Below, one piece after another: positions 37,872 to 47,727 of a stretch of 64,000 nt of DNA. The notes below the pieces were generated by a model. That model was not told the DNA's origin. It saw only the letters and a program-made list of their open reading frames with translations, and searched no databases. Each line of letters begins with the position of its first letter. Position 1 is the stretch's first letter. The DNA is from Bacteroidales bacterium (GTDB lineage Bacteria; Bacteroidota; Bacteroidia; Bacteroidales; VadinHA17). A program made the position numbers and the translations under genes. The DNA lies in NCBI GenBank assembly GCA_003141895.1, contig PLNT01000003.1, positions 122,040 through 186,039 on the forward strand, given 5' to 3'.

Positions 37872-39179
37872 ATGATTCTTAGATTGAATAGAAACTTATT
37901 CTTGATACTTAATTTATTTGTCATTTATTTTATTTCGGTTGGAATTGTTTCGGGCCAGGAAAATCATCCGGCAGGTTTAACCTTATTTCCCAAAATATTC
38001 TCCATTAAACAGGATACAGCGAAAGAAAAACAAGTTTTATCTGCAGCGCCTGATACTAATTTTACCTGGCAGAAATATGCTTCCTTCCTGAAGCAGATTT
38101 CAGATACAACCAAATATATTGTACTTCCTCTCAATGAATTCAGACAAACCCTCAATAGTAAAAAGATAGTGATCGGATTACGGCATGATGTTGATGTTGA
38201 CCTTAATGTAGCGTATGAATTTTCTAAAATTGAGTCGAATCTTGGTTTCCGGTCAACTTATTTCATTTTGCATACCGCTCCATATTATCTTGCAGATCAA
38301 AACAATATGGCCGTGCATTCCGAAAAGATTCTTCCCATTCTGAAAAAAATGCAGAATGAAAAGCACTTTGAAATCGGATGGCATAATGATCTGGTTACAT
38401 TACAGGTGATCTATAATATCGATCCTGTGGTTTTTCTGCATAAGGAACTTAGCTGGTTGCGTTCAAATGGTTTGCAGATATATGGTACAGCTGCTCACGG
38501 GTCGAGTTTCTGCAAGACGTACCATTATATGAATTTTTATTTTTTTCAGGAATGCAGTTATCCTATACTTGTGGGAAGAGAAAATAATTTAACGGTGCCA
38601 AAGGACGGGAAGATGATCACACTTACAAAAGGCCATCTTAATGATTTTAATCTTGAATATGAAGCATATTTTCTTAATAATAACAAGGCATATTCAGATG
38701 CCGTAATTAAAGAAGGAGTACGCTGGAATATTGGAATGCTGGACCTTAATCTTCTCAAACCTGGGGATAGGGTAATAATTCTTCTTCATCCTACACACTG
38801 GCACAAAGCATCTGAGAATGCAAAATTTGAAAAATTCAGTATTGTTGGTCAAAGAACCAGTTATATTGATAGCATAAACTATAGTATTGCGGTTGAGATG
38901 CCGGATGGAACCGATTTAAGTTCTCTGAAAACATCATTTCAACTCTCTTCTGGTGCATACGCTAAAGTTTCAGGAAAGCTTCAGATAAGTAACAAAACAG
39001 TAATTAACTTTAATAGTCCGGTAATATATACAGTTTTTGCTGAAAACAGGGATATTAAGAAAGAATGGACTGTTGAAGTCTTTAATGGGAAGCCTTATCC
39101 GAGCATTGTCTCTAGCGGATTACCAGGTCTTGTTGAATGGCCGAAGCCTCCGGACAAAATAACATTAAAGAATCAGTAG
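37872..39179 (+). CDS. Secreted polysaccharide-deacetylase-like protein
   Basis: 435 residues with a signal peptide ending VSG-QEN. The central domain (about 80-310) has a NodB-like arrangement: IGLRHDVDVDLNVA (metal Asp/His), FEIGWHNDLV and LLHPTHWH. This fits the deacetylase superfamily variant with RHDVD in place of TFDDGP. A beta-rich C-terminal domain (about 325-420) follows, possibly substrate-binding. The substrate is unknown. The next gene is a GH2 glycosidase 80 bp downstream, suggesting joint action on an acetylated amino-sugar polymer (inference). Confidence 0.72.
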   Translation: MILRLNRNLFLILNLFVIYFISVGIVSGQENHPAGLTLFPKIFSIKQDTAKEKQVLSAAPDTNFTWQKYASFLKQISDTTKYIVLPLNEFRQTLNSKKIVIGLRHDVDVDLNVAYEFSKIESNLGFRSTYFILHTAPYYLADQNNMAVHSEKILPILKKMQNEKHFEIGWHNDLVTLQVIYNIDPVVFLHKELSWLRSNGLQIYGTAAHGSSFCKTYHYMNFYFFQECSYPILVGRENNLTVPKDGKMITLTKGHLNDFNLEYEAYFLNNNKAYSDAVIKEGVRWNIGMLDLNLLKPGDRVIILLHPTHWHKASENAKFEKFSIVGQRTSYIDSINYSIAVEMPDGTDLSSLKTSFQLSSGAYAKVSGKLQISNKTVINFNSPVIYTVFAENRDIKKEWTVEVFNGKPYPSIVSSGLPGLVEWPKPPDKITLKNQ

Positions 39180-39259
39180 CCATTCTTTAACGTTCATTTT
39201 ATATAGTTTTATTCAACATTATTATATTTTTTTTGTAATCTCATTTTAATCTTGCGCTC

Positions 39260-42043
39260 ATGAAAAGACATAATAATTCGCATTTCTCTTTTTTAATATG
39301 CTTACTGATATTCTCCCTGCCCGTAAATTCTCAGACTGGTATAGTAAAGCAGGAAAAGCTAACAAGATTTGAATTGCAATCCTCTGTATTAATTAATTCT
39401 TCAGGAGCTGAAATTTCAACCGCCGGGTATAAATCGAAGGTCTATTGGTTTCCTGTAAGCGTACCATCCACAGTTCTTACTGGTCTGGTCTCCAATAAGA
39501 TTTATCCTGATCCTTATGCCGGGTTAAATAATATGTTGATTCCCGATGCTTCAGATGAGTTCAATAAAAAATATACTCTTGAGCAATACAGCTATCTGCC
39601 GAATGATCCCAATCCATGGAAGAAGCCATATTGGTATCGGTCTACTTTTAGTGTTCCGGAAAACGATAAAGGAAGATGCTTTCAGCTAATATTTAAGGGT
39701 ATTAATTATCGTGCAGCAGTGTGGCTGAACGGAAAGCAGATAACCGATTCAACAGATATGGCAGGAATGTTCGCACAGTACAGTCTTGATGTCAGCAGTC
39801 AGATAAAACCAGGTGCAGAAAATGTTCTTGCTGTAAAAATTTATCCGCTTGATTTTCCGGGATTACCTGCAACAGAACAACTGAAAGCTCTTGGTGATTT
39901 TTTTGAAAACGGGGGACCTACTGGTGATATAGGAAAGAATGTCACAATGCTTTGCTCTGTCGGTTGGGATTGGATCCCACCAGTCAGAGACCGGAATATG
40001 GGTATCTGGCTCCCGGTTTATCTTCGTACTTCCGGAGGTGTAACTATTACTGATCCGAAAATTGTAACGACTCTTCCAAAACTTCCCGATACTACAATCG
40101 CCTCAATATCACTGAATCTTAAATTGCAGAACCATTTTAAAACAGCAGAAGCCGGGAAATTAACCGTATCAATTTCACCTGAAAACTTTAAGGGAAAATT
40201 TATTCAATTCTCGAAAAATGTATCAATTACCAAAGATGGACCTGCTGTTATTGACCTGAATGGTGACAATACAAAAGAATTGAATATCACTAATCCGATG
40301 CTATGGTGGCCAAATGGATATGGCAAGCCCAATCTTTACAGGATCAGATTTCAGTATACTAACGGCTCAGGAATTTCTGATGATACCACTTTTATTTTTG
40401 GTATCCGTACGGTAAGTACAAAGGCAACAGATGTTAAGGGTTCATACCGGCGTGATTTTTATGTCAATGAAAAACGTGTTCAGCTGACAGGAGGTGCCTG
40501 GGTTCCTGACATGATGCTTAATCGTGATTCTGTTAGATATGATTATGAATTACATCTCTGCAGGAATTCAAATATTAATCTTGTAAGAATCTGGGGAGGT
40601 GGCGTAACACCCTGTGATGAGTTTTTCGATGCCGCTGACAGATACGGATTACTGGTATGGTCAGATTTCTGGATTACCGGTGACACCCAGGGTGAATTTA
40701 AGGGTTCCTCTGACTGGCCTTTGGAGACTAATGTTTTTACTAAAAATGTAAAAAGTACAATCCTCAGGATCAGGAATCATCCCAGTCTCCTGGTATGGAC
40801 AGGCGGAAACGAAGGACATGCACGAAAGGAATTGTATGACGTTATGAGAGAAAGTATTATAACTCTGGACGGTACAAGACCATTTATTCCCAGCTCATCG
40901 GGTTTTGCAAAACTTCCTGCCGGATGGAATGGGGCATGGCCGGATAATATGCCATCTGGAGTCTATAGCGGTGGTCCTTATGGCTGGCAGGATCCAAAAG
41001 TTTACTTTTCAAAAGCAATCGCAGGCAGGGATTGGGTCTTTAAAGACGAAACAGGAATTCCTTCCCAGCCGCCTTATAATATCATGTCAAAAATAATCCC
41101 TGATCTGGTATGGGACAAAAAGTTACCTTTCCCTCTCAATGATACCTGGGGTTATCACGACGCCGCAACCGGGAATGGAGGATATGATCTTTATTACAAA
41201 GAGATGGTAAAAAGATATGGTGAACCAACTGACATGGAAGATTTCTGCAATAAGATGCAGTTAATGAATGCAATAGGATATCAGGGTATTTTTGAAGCAG
41301 CAGGGTCTAAGCTTAATGATATCGGCGGTGTAATGTTATGGAAGTTAAATTCGGCATTTCCGAGTGTAGTATGGCAGGTTTATGATTGGTTCCTGATGCC
41401 GAATGCGGGTTATTATACCATGCAAAATGCCTGTGAACCCGTTCATATACAATTTAACCCGATAGATTTAAAAGTTTCTGCCATTAACAGAACGTACAAG
41501 AAATCGATTGGATTGATAGCAACTGTTGATATTTTTGGTATAGATTCCAAATCTGTATTTCATGAAGAAAAAAATATAGATCTGGCTGAAACTGATATTA
41601 AAGAAATCAGTTCATTATCAACTGTTTTATCTGATGCCAGTGGTGTAAATTTTGTGGTTTTAAATCTTAAAAACAATACAGGTAAAATAATCTCACATAA
41701 TGTCTACTGGTTATCCAAAGGTGATTACAAATCCTTAAATGACTTGCCTGCAACCAGGGTGGATGCTAAAATACTTTCAACTGTCAGGAGCAAAAATGAG
41801 AGCAGCTGGACTATTCAAATCCAGAATAAAACTGATAAGCTGGCATTTTTTATCCGGCCACAACTTATGAAAGGTGATGATGAGGTATTACCAAGCTACT
41901 GGACAGCAAATTATATTTCACTTGCCCCTGAAGAATCTGCTGTAATTACTGTCAGCTGCCCTAATACCATGTTAAGTGGCAAAGAAACATGTATCAGGAT
42001 ATCAGGTTGGAACGTTACCCTCCAAAATCTGAAAATTAATTAG
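39260..42043 (+). CDS. Glycoside hydrolase family 2 protein (mannosidase/exo-glucosaminidase-like)
   Basis: 927 residues with a signal peptide ending VNS-QTG. GH2 order: sugar-binding jelly roll (WYRSTFSVPENDKG, AAVWLNGKQI), Ig-like domain, then TIM barrel with NLVRIWGGGVTPCDEFFDAADRYG. The acid/base glutamate is in WTGGNEG and the likely nucleophile in FKDETGIPSQPP. C-terminal beta domains follow. The layout is closest to beta-mannosidases and exo-beta-glucosaminidases of GH2. Exact specificity cannot be read. Probably periplasmic; likely cotranscribed with the deacetylase-like gene. Confidence 0.87.
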   Translation: MKRHNNSHFSFLICLLIFSLPVNSQTGIVKQEKLTRFELQSSVLINSSGAEISTAGYKSKVYWFPVSVPSTVLTGLVSNKIYPDPYAGLNNMLIPDASDEFNKKYTLEQYSYLPNDPNPWKKPYWYRSTFSVPENDKGRCFQLIFKGINYRAAVWLNGKQITDSTDMAGMFAQYSLDVSSQIKPGAENVLAVKIYPLDFPGLPATEQLKALGDFFENGGPTGDIGKNVTMLCSVGWDWIPPVRDRNMGIWLPVYLRTSGGVTITDPKIVTTLPKLPDTTIASISLNLKLQNHFKTAEAGKLTVSISPENFKGKFIQFSKNVSITKDGPAVIDLNGDNTKELNITNPMLWWPNGYGKPNLYRIRFQYTNGSGISDDTTFIFGIRTVSTKATDVKGSYRRDFYVNEKRVQLTGGAWVPDMMLNRDSVRYDYELHLCRNSNINLVRIWGGGVTPCDEFFDAADRYGLLVWSDFWITGDTQGEFKGSSDWPLETNVFTKNVKSTILRIRNHPSLLVWTGGNEGHARKELYDVMRESIITLDGTRPFIPSSSGFAKLPAGWNGAWPDNMPSGVYSGGPYGWQDPKVYFSKAIAGRDWVFKDETGIPSQPPYNIMSKIIPDLVWDKKLPFPLNDTWGYHDAATGNGGYDLYYKEMVKRYGEPTDMEDFCNKMQLMNAIGYQGIFEAAGSKLNDIGGVMLWKLNSAFPSVVWQVYDWFLMPNAGYYTMQNACEPVHIQFNPIDLKVSAINRTYKKSIGLIATVDIFGIDSKSVFHEEKNIDLAETDIKEISSLSTVLSDASGVNFVVLNLKNNTGKIISHNVYWLSKGDYKSLNDLPATRVDAKILSTVRSKNESSWTIQIQNKTDKLAFFIRPQLMKGDDEVLPSYWTANYISLAPEESAVITVSCPNTMLSGKETCIRISGWNVTLQNLKIN

Positions 42044-42097
42044 TTCGTTCGTTACTTTACCTAGTCTCCTTGTTTTTGCGACATCAACGGCTGTTAC

Positions 42098-42592
42098 TTA
42101 TTTTGCCTTCTCGTAAAAATATGTTCCGGTAGTTTCATTGCCTGACATCTTGTTAGTGAATTCAAGTGTCAGAAATTTACCTTCATTATCTAATTTCCAT
42201 GATTCCTTGGCAGTCATGTCCTCCATCCCATTATTACCATTGAATGTGGTGGTGGATGCTATCAATATTGAACCATCCGAATCAGAATGAGTTGCAGTAG
42301 ATGTTCTTGGCATGTCATAAATAACAACTTTATTCTCTTTACCATCCAACGATATTTTCTCATCAAAAGGATACTCCTGCCCATCACCACTCTCGTAAAC
42401 ACGTGTTGTAATTATACTATCAGATTTAAGTTGAATTGTTATTTTAGAAAGCAATAACTGATTATCTGCAATAACACTTTTCTCCCTGTTTATTTTCCAT
42501 TCGCCTGTCAGATCGGCTTTCTGAGCTGAAGTGTTAAAAACAGAAATACAAACCAGAAATAAAATGGTAGTAAAAATTGTTTGTTTTTTCAT
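42098..42592 (-). CDS. Small secreted lipocalin-like protein
   Basis: About 164 residues from ATG 42592 (MKKQTIFTTILFLVCISVF); the track starts 12 codons earlier at 42628, before the signal peptide. The mature part begins LTGEWKINREKS and continues as repeated beta strands, resembling lipocalin-like or extracytoplasmic proteins of unknown role. A protein of similar design occurs at 52923-53312. Function unknown. Confidence 0.72.
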   Translation of the reverse strand: MKKQTIFTTILFLVCISVFNTSAQKADLTGEWKINREKSVIADNQLLLSKITIQLKSDSIITTRVYESGDGQEYPFDEKISLDGKENKVVIYDMPRTSTATHSDSDGSILIASTTTFNGNNGMEDMTAKESWKLDNEGKFLTLEFTNKMSGNETTGTYFYEKAK

Positions 42593-42651
42593 AATTATAT
42601 TTTTAAGTAAGTAATTCATGATTCGCAAAATTACCTCTTAATATATGATTA

Positions 42652-42768
42652 TCAAAAATACTTTCTGAATTTATCGCCAATTTTGAAATAGGTATATCTC
42701 CCGGCATCCTCTCCTTCAACATGCAATGAGTCACCATCAGTTTCAAAAGTGTTGTGTTCCCCTACAAT
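42652..42768 (-). pseudogene. Possible C-terminal remnant of a lost gene
   Basis: Reverse-strand open stretch between two stops reading GEHNTFETDGDSLHVEG then EDAGRYTYFKIGDKFRKYF and stop. The composition looks coding (balanced, hydrophilic, no low complexity) but is only 38 codons with no start. It lies in the 276-bp gap upstream of the lipocalin-like gene. Family not recognised. Confidence 0.3.
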
Positions 42769-42904
42769 TCATGAAAAATAATTACAAGAAAATCCACTTT
42801 GGAGGACATTAAAATAAATTTCTAATTTCATCTTCTTAAAATACTTAATAAAAAACTCTGGTAATCTCCCTGCAAATTGTAACTTCAGGTGGTATAAAAA
42901 AGCT

Positions 42905-43645
42905 ATGAACCTTAGAATTACGCGGGAATGCAGGATTAATTTTAAGCTGATTATCCTTCTCATGATTTTCGGATTTTGCTTGCTCCCATCTTTTTCACAG
43001 GGTCCGAGGATAAATGTCGAAGATATTCCACAGAGAAAAATCCGTAATTACATTGTATCCAGATCGATTGATAAAATGGATGATTTTTCTTCAATTCATG
43101 CCAGCTGGAAAAAGGATATCCATGAATCTGATTTTAACATTATTGAAAAGACTTTTTTTCTGAATTATAACCTTTCCGATTCATGGGAATTCTACAGACA
43201 TGCCAATACTCTTAAAATGTGGAATGGGAAATCCGTACGGTTTGGTTTGCTTTTATCAAAGTGTACAAACTCTGCAATAAGTATTAATAATTCTTCATTT
43301 CATGAAATTGATACCGGAGATGTATATTTTCTGAATTTAAAACTGTTTAAAGGATTATTTAATGTTGAAGTTGCCTTTGAAATTACCAATATTGACTCAA
43401 AACAACGGATAATGGAGTTTAGTTATATTGATAATAATAAATCGCTTGGCAAACAGAGTATACAGTTCTTTGATAATGGATCAGGGAAGACAAAAATTGT
43501 TCATCGCAGTTATTTTAAAAGTGATTCCAATATCCGCGATAAATTATTTTACCCCTATTTCCATAAAAAGTTTATAAATGAATTCCACCGAAATATGTGT
43601 AAACTTATTAAAAACAGAAATCTTCCTTTTACGATTATAAATTAA
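42905..43645 (+). CDS. Secreted protein of unknown function
   Basis: 246 residues with a signal peptide (hydrophobic IILLMIFGFCLLPSFS-QGP). The mature part has alternating beta strands (FEITNIDSKQRIMEFSYI, IQFFDNGSGKTKIVHRSYF) and a basic helical C-terminus (KFINEFHRNMCKLIKNR). The helix-grip pattern vaguely recalls SRPBCC-type lipid-binding folds, but I would not assign it. It ends 6 bp before the permease gene and is probably coexpressed. Confidence 0.7.
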   Translation: MNLRITRECRINFKLIILLMIFGFCLLPSFSQGPRINVEDIPQRKIRNYIVSRSIDKMDDFSSIHASWKKDIHESDFNIIEKTFFLNYNLSDSWEFYRHANTLKMWNGKSVRFGLLLSKCTNSAISINNSSFHEIDTGDVYFLNLKLFKGLFNVEVAFEITNIDSKQRIMEFSYIDNNKSLGKQSIQFFDNGSGKTKIVHRSYFKSDSNIRDKLFYPYFHKKFINEFHRNMCKLIKNRNLPFTIIN

Positions 43646-43651
43646 TTCTTA

Positions 43652-45070
43652 ATGGGTAAACAAAGGAATCTGGTCAGGGCTCTCGGAATGGGGTATGTGG
43701 TTATTTTCGTGGTAGCTAATATCATCGGATCTGGAGTATATAAAAAAATTGCTCCGATGGCAGCAGAACTCCATTCCTCAATATGGATCCTTGTTGCATG
43801 GATTGTTGGGGGAATTATCACTCTTTTCGGAGCATTGAGTAATGCGGAAGTAGCAGGATTGCTAGCTGATACCGGTGGTGAATTTATTTATTTGAAAAAA
43901 ATTTATAACCGTTTCTTTGCATTTATGTACGGGTGGTCACTTTTCACAGTCATTCAAACTGCCACAATCTCCTCTCTGGCTTATGTGTTTGCCCAATCAC
44001 TGAATAGTATTATCCATATTCCTGGTATTTTTAGCTCTCTGCAACATTTTACAATAGGTGGTGTTTTCTTTCCTTTCCAGGATTTTGGTGTAAAACTGAC
44101 TGCAATCCTGTTGATTTTAATTTTAACAGGGCTAAATATCTCGGGGCTCAAAAGTGGTGCAGGAGTAAGTAGAGTAATTATGTTGCTTGTTTTCTCAGGT
44201 CTTCTTATGATTGTCATCTTTGGATTGGGTAGTATCAAAACCAGACCTGCAGGTTTTATAAATTTTAAAGAGTTAACAGCAGGAACTGTTACAATATCTG
44301 CCTTTTATACAGCAATGCTTGCTGCATTCTGGGCTTATCAGGGTTGGGTTTCAGTCGGATTTATAGGAGGGGAGGTTAAAGACCCGACGCTAAATATACC
44401 CAGAGGAATTGTAGCTGGCGTTTTCATAGTAATATTCATTTATCTGATCGTTAATGTGACCTACCTTACTCTCTTATCCATTCCACAACTTGTGCATATT
44501 CATGAATCGGGAAATCAGATTGCCGCTGTTGAAGCGGTCAGGACATTCTGGGGAAGAGGAGGGGTGCTGTTTATCTCTTTGTTAATACTTGTCACAACAC
44601 TTGGATGCACAAATGCCAGCATATTAACCGGTGCCCGGCCTTATTATGCTATGGCCCGTGAAAAACTTTTCTTCAGTGGAATTGCAAAGATCAACAATGC
44701 AAATGTTCCTTCAAACTCGCTGATGTGGCAGGGACTATGGGCTTCTATACTGGTTCTATCAGGAACATTCGATCAGCTTACTGACATGATAATTTTTGCG
44801 GTTTTCATTTTTTATGGAGCTACCACTCTTGGAGTATTTATTTTACGACGCAGGATGCCGGATGCCCACAGACCTTATAAAGTATGGGGATATCCTTATG
44901 TTCCAGCAATATTTATCCTGTTTTGTATTGGTCTGTTTTTCAATACTATAATAGCCAGACCGCGTGAAGCTGCAATAGGATTAATTTTGATTTTTTCTGG
45001 TATACCTGTTTATTTTTTGCTGAAGAGATTAAACAGCAGGATCATGTCGGAGGATGCAACCTCTTATTAA
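43652..45070 (+). CDS. APC-family amino acid permease
   Basis: 472 residues with about 12 membrane helices. N-terminal VVIFVVANIIGSGVYKKIAPM is the APC/LAT helix-1 unwound substrate site (GSG); WAYQGWVSVGFIGGEVKDP is the helix-6 region. It belongs to the SLC7-like branch of amino acid permeases. The substrate is not predictable. Its last 29 bp overlap tail-to-tail with the next minus-strand gene. Confidence 0.88.
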   Translation: MGKQRNLVRALGMGYVVIFVVANIIGSGVYKKIAPMAAELHSSIWILVAWIVGGIITLFGALSNAEVAGLLADTGGEFIYLKKIYNRFFAFMYGWSLFTVIQTATISSLAYVFAQSLNSIIHIPGIFSSLQHFTIGGVFFPFQDFGVKLTAILLILILTGLNISGLKSGAGVSRVIMLLVFSGLLMIVIFGLGSIKTRPAGFINFKELTAGTVTISAFYTAMLAAFWAYQGWVSVGFIGGEVKDPTLNIPRGIVAGVFIVIFIYLIVNVTYLTLLSIPQLVHIHESGNQIAAVEAVRTFWGRGGVLFISLLILVTTLGCTNASILTGARPYYAMAREKLFFSGIAKINNANVPSNSLMWQGLWASILVLSGTFDQLTDMIIFAVFIFYGATTLGVFILRRRMPDAHRPYKVWGYPYVPAIFILFCIGLFFNTIIARPREAAIGLILIFSGIPVYFLLKRLNSRIMSEDATSY

Positions 45071-46925
45071 ACCAGTTACGCACTGACCTCATCTTTTCAA
45101 GCTGTGAAGATGGAGCATGACGGCGGCATGAAGCCCTTTCATTACTGTTTTCCGGCGCTCCCCAGCGAATTTCGATCCCATCATTGGGATTATAAGCCAT
45201 CTCAAAGGCATCCCGTCTTTTAAGAATTTCGTTTACAGTCAGTTTTTGTAAAGAACCATCCGTACGTGTGTAGTTTACAGAAAGTTCTGAACCTTTCTGA
45301 TCGAGAATAGCATGAAGTTTTTTCTTAACCTGGTCCGGTGATGCAGGTCCTGATATACTAAAATCTTCAGGGGAGCGGGCTACCAGATCGGGGAAATCGA
45401 GCACTGCATCCATTGCAATTAAAAGCCTCAGATCGCGGTTCGGAGTTGAAAAGTCTTCCCACTGACCTCCTGCAAGAAAAATCCCGGCAGCGCTCGAAGG
45501 CATTGGAATCACTGAACCGGGATGTAATTTGAAATATGCTTCACCATTCGCTACTGAAGTTATTCTTACAAGCAGTTGTTCATGGAGAGCCTGCATCAGG
45601 TCGAGAAGTGCAGCTTCAGGATCAAGCGGTTTCGGATTGATTATTCGTTCCATAGTGTGATAGAAGACATCGGTTCCCATTTTTTTCTGTTGAATCGAAA
45701 AGGGAACAAATCCCGCTGCTTCGGTCAGATCTTTATTTTTCAACGCAGATATGACACCTTTTTTAAAAGAAATGGGACGGAAAGCCTTAAATCCGGGTTC
45801 CCCTATCACTCCGGATGTATTAAATAAGAAATTCCCTTTCCAAAAGCGTTTGATGCCTACGGTTCCGTCGGGTTGGGCATCCACTGCGAGTAATAATCCA
45901 GGGTTGTTGTTGGTTTGTGCCATGTGTCCAACAAGGATTAAAGTATGTCCGTAAGGGTCCGCGAAGACGATACCCGGACGCAAGGATCCCGGTTTAAGCG
46001 GAACGGGATAATAGTCGGAATTTTCATCCTCCAAAGCCGTACGTGCCGTCCCTGATTGAACACCATTCATAACCATTCTCAGGAATGAATTGAATGCCAG
46101 AACCGGATTCGTTTTTGAACTTGTTATTTCGTTTGTGATCCATTGACCGGTTCTTGGACTTCTTTCGAGGGTTCCCCTGTCGCATACATGATATCCAAAC
46201 GGGAGACCAAGTTTCCACGCAAAATATGCTCTCAGATAAAACGGATTATCGGCACAATCTGGCTGCATGATCAGCACGTTTTTCCCGTTTGCGTCATCTT
46301 CACCCAATGAGAGGTAATTGAAAAGGAAATTCTGATCTTTATTACGGGTAACCTCATGGAGTGCTGGCCATGAAGCTTGTTCACTGCAGCCACTGAACAA
46401 CGCGTTTATCCAGGCAGAATACACATCTTCCATGCTGCTGTCCCACCCACGGAAAGTCTTCCATACAACGCCGGGTTGGTTAATCTCTTCCGTTGTCGAA
46501 ATTGTAATCTCAAGATTACTGATTTCCTTTTTATCCTCAATTAAAGTCACTTTATATTTACCGGCAGCTAAACCGTTAAAATCATCTATCCGCCAAAAAG
46601 GAAATTCCTCCCCTGTTTTACTTTTCACGGATTCTGTTGTACCGGAAGCCCCGGTAATATTGATCTTTGATTTCAGTATCATCTTTTCTCCAGTTGCCAG
46701 AATGCGGAATGGTTTGCCAGTAGAGGGATTTTTGGGCAGAACCAGCAAAGTTGCAACTGACTGAGATTCATCATAATTCCCAATTTCTTTGGTTTTATCT
46801 TGAATGGCAGTTGAATCCATGGATGAGCGATCTCCCTGGCAGTCCAGGCAATTGAACATAAGAGCAATAATAAAGCCGGTCATCAATGAATGAATACTTC
46901 CGGCTCTGTTTTTTATTATTGACAT
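45042..46925 (-). CDS. Secreted protein with a papain-like (NlpC/P60-type) core
   Basis: 627 residues. N-terminal signal sequence with a possible lipobox (LDC-QG). An Ig-like region (about 55-145) precedes the core. The segment QPDCADNPFYLRAYFAWKLG looks like the nucleophile Cys helix of papain-fold peptidases or transglutaminases. The later FADPYGHTLILVGHM supplies a matching His, and VDAQPDGT a possible third residue. This assignment is inference from pattern only. Last gene of a six-gene minus-strand run, 9 bp after the SGNH hydrolase gene. Confidence 0.62.
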   Translation of the reverse strand: MSIIKNRAGSIHSLMTGFIIALMFNCLDCQGDRSSMDSTAIQDKTKEIGNYDESQSVATLLVLPKNPSTGKPFRILATGEKMILKSKINITGASGTTESVKSKTGEEFPFWRIDDFNGLAAGKYKVTLIEDKKEISNLEITISTTEEINQPGVVWKTFRGWDSSMEDVYSAWINALFSGCSEQASWPALHEVTRNKDQNFLFNYLSLGEDDANGKNVLIMQPDCADNPFYLRAYFAWKLGLPFGYHVCDRGTLERSPRTGQWITNEITSSKTNPVLAFNSFLRMVMNGVQSGTARTALEDENSDYYPVPLKPGSLRPGIVFADPYGHTLILVGHMAQTNNNPGLLLAVDAQPDGTVGIKRFWKGNFLFNTSGVIGEPGFKAFRPISFKKGVISALKNKDLTEAAGFVPFSIQQKKMGTDVFYHTMERIINPKPLDPEAALLDLMQALHEQLLVRITSVANGEAYFKLHPGSVIPMPSSAAGIFLAGGQWEDFSTPNRDLRLLIAMDAVLDFPDLVARSPEDFSISGPASPDQVKKKLHAILDQKGSELSVNYTRTDGSLQKLTVNEILKRRDAFEMAYNPNDGIEIRWGAPENSNERASCRRHAPSSQLEKMRSVRNWFNKRLHPPT

Positions 46926-46934
46926 TTTAAATGA

Positions 46935-47699
46935 CTAATGCAGGCTCAGAGCCTTCTGAATAGCTTCAGCAACCAGTGGTTCCATTATTTTATATCCAGC
47001 CAGGTTAGGATGAACTCCGTCAAGAGTATATGCTGCTTTCAAAGCGTGCTTCTCGTCAGACATGGGAGTGAAGTAATCGAGGTATATGCAATTGTGAGAC
47101 ATTGCATAGTTTTTAATCCAGCCATTCAGCTTAACTACTTTTTCTGCAGGTTCCAGTCCGGGATGCCATGGAAAATCGTAGGCCGGCAGAACGGATGACA
47201 GAACCACCGCTATGCCATTAGCCTTTGCAATCTCTGCCATCGAGGAGAGATTATCCTCAATCATCTCGAGGGTGCTGGGACCAGTATTTCCTGCAATATC
47301 GTTGATCCCGGCCAGGATGACAACTACCAATGGTTTAAGATTTATTACATCAGGTTTGAACCTGACTAGCATCTGGGGAGTCGTCTGACCACTTATGCCT
47401 CTGTTTATGTAAGGTTTTTCTGAAAAGAAATTCGGATCAATTCTTATCCATTCCTGAGTAATCGAGTTTCCCATGAAAACTACCCTCTTTTCTCCTTCTG
47501 CCGGCATAGTAACTAGTTTATTTTCCTCACGAAATCGTCCAAGGTTCGCCCAGTCGTTATGCAGCTGTTCTTCCTGTGCTTTTCTCCAGGCCTCTTTTTG
47601 TTCATTTGTAGGTTCTGTAGTATTTTTCTGAGCAGAGAGAACAGAACTTCCTGCAAATACCAGGAATAACAACATTGATAAAAAAATACCTCTTTTCAT
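46935..47699 (-). CDS. SGNH/GDSL-type esterase
   Basis: 254 residues with signal peptide (VLS-AQK). The four blocks of SGNH hydrolases are present: FMGNSITQEW (Ser), GISGQTTPQM (Gly), LAGINDIAG (Asn) and DGVHPNLAGY (Asp/His). It resembles secreted acetyl-esterase or platelet-activating-factor acetylhydrolase-like enzymes that deacetylate glycans. Acts in the periplasm or outside; substrate unknown. Confidence 0.9.
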   Translation of the reverse strand: MKRGIFLSMLLFLVFAGSSVLSAQKNTTEPTNEQKEAWRKAQEEQLHNDWANLGRFREENKLVTMPAEGEKRVVFMGNSITQEWIRIDPNFFSEKPYINRGISGQTTPQMLVRFKPDVINLKPLVVVILAGINDIAGNTGPSTLEMIEDNLSSMAEIAKANGIAVVLSSVLPAYDFPWHPGLEPAEKVVKLNGWIKNYAMSHNCIYLDYFTPMSDEKHALKAAYTLDGVHPNLAGYKIMEPLVAEAIQKALSLH

Positions 47700-47727
47700 A
47701 TATATAATTTTTTGTGAATATTAGTTT

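Noticed and set aside
42769-42963. 64-residue minus ORF near the secreted protein at 42905
   Set aside because: Overlaps that gene's signal peptide in antisense and shows no family pattern. I could not join it to the coding-like tail at 42652-42768 in one frame.
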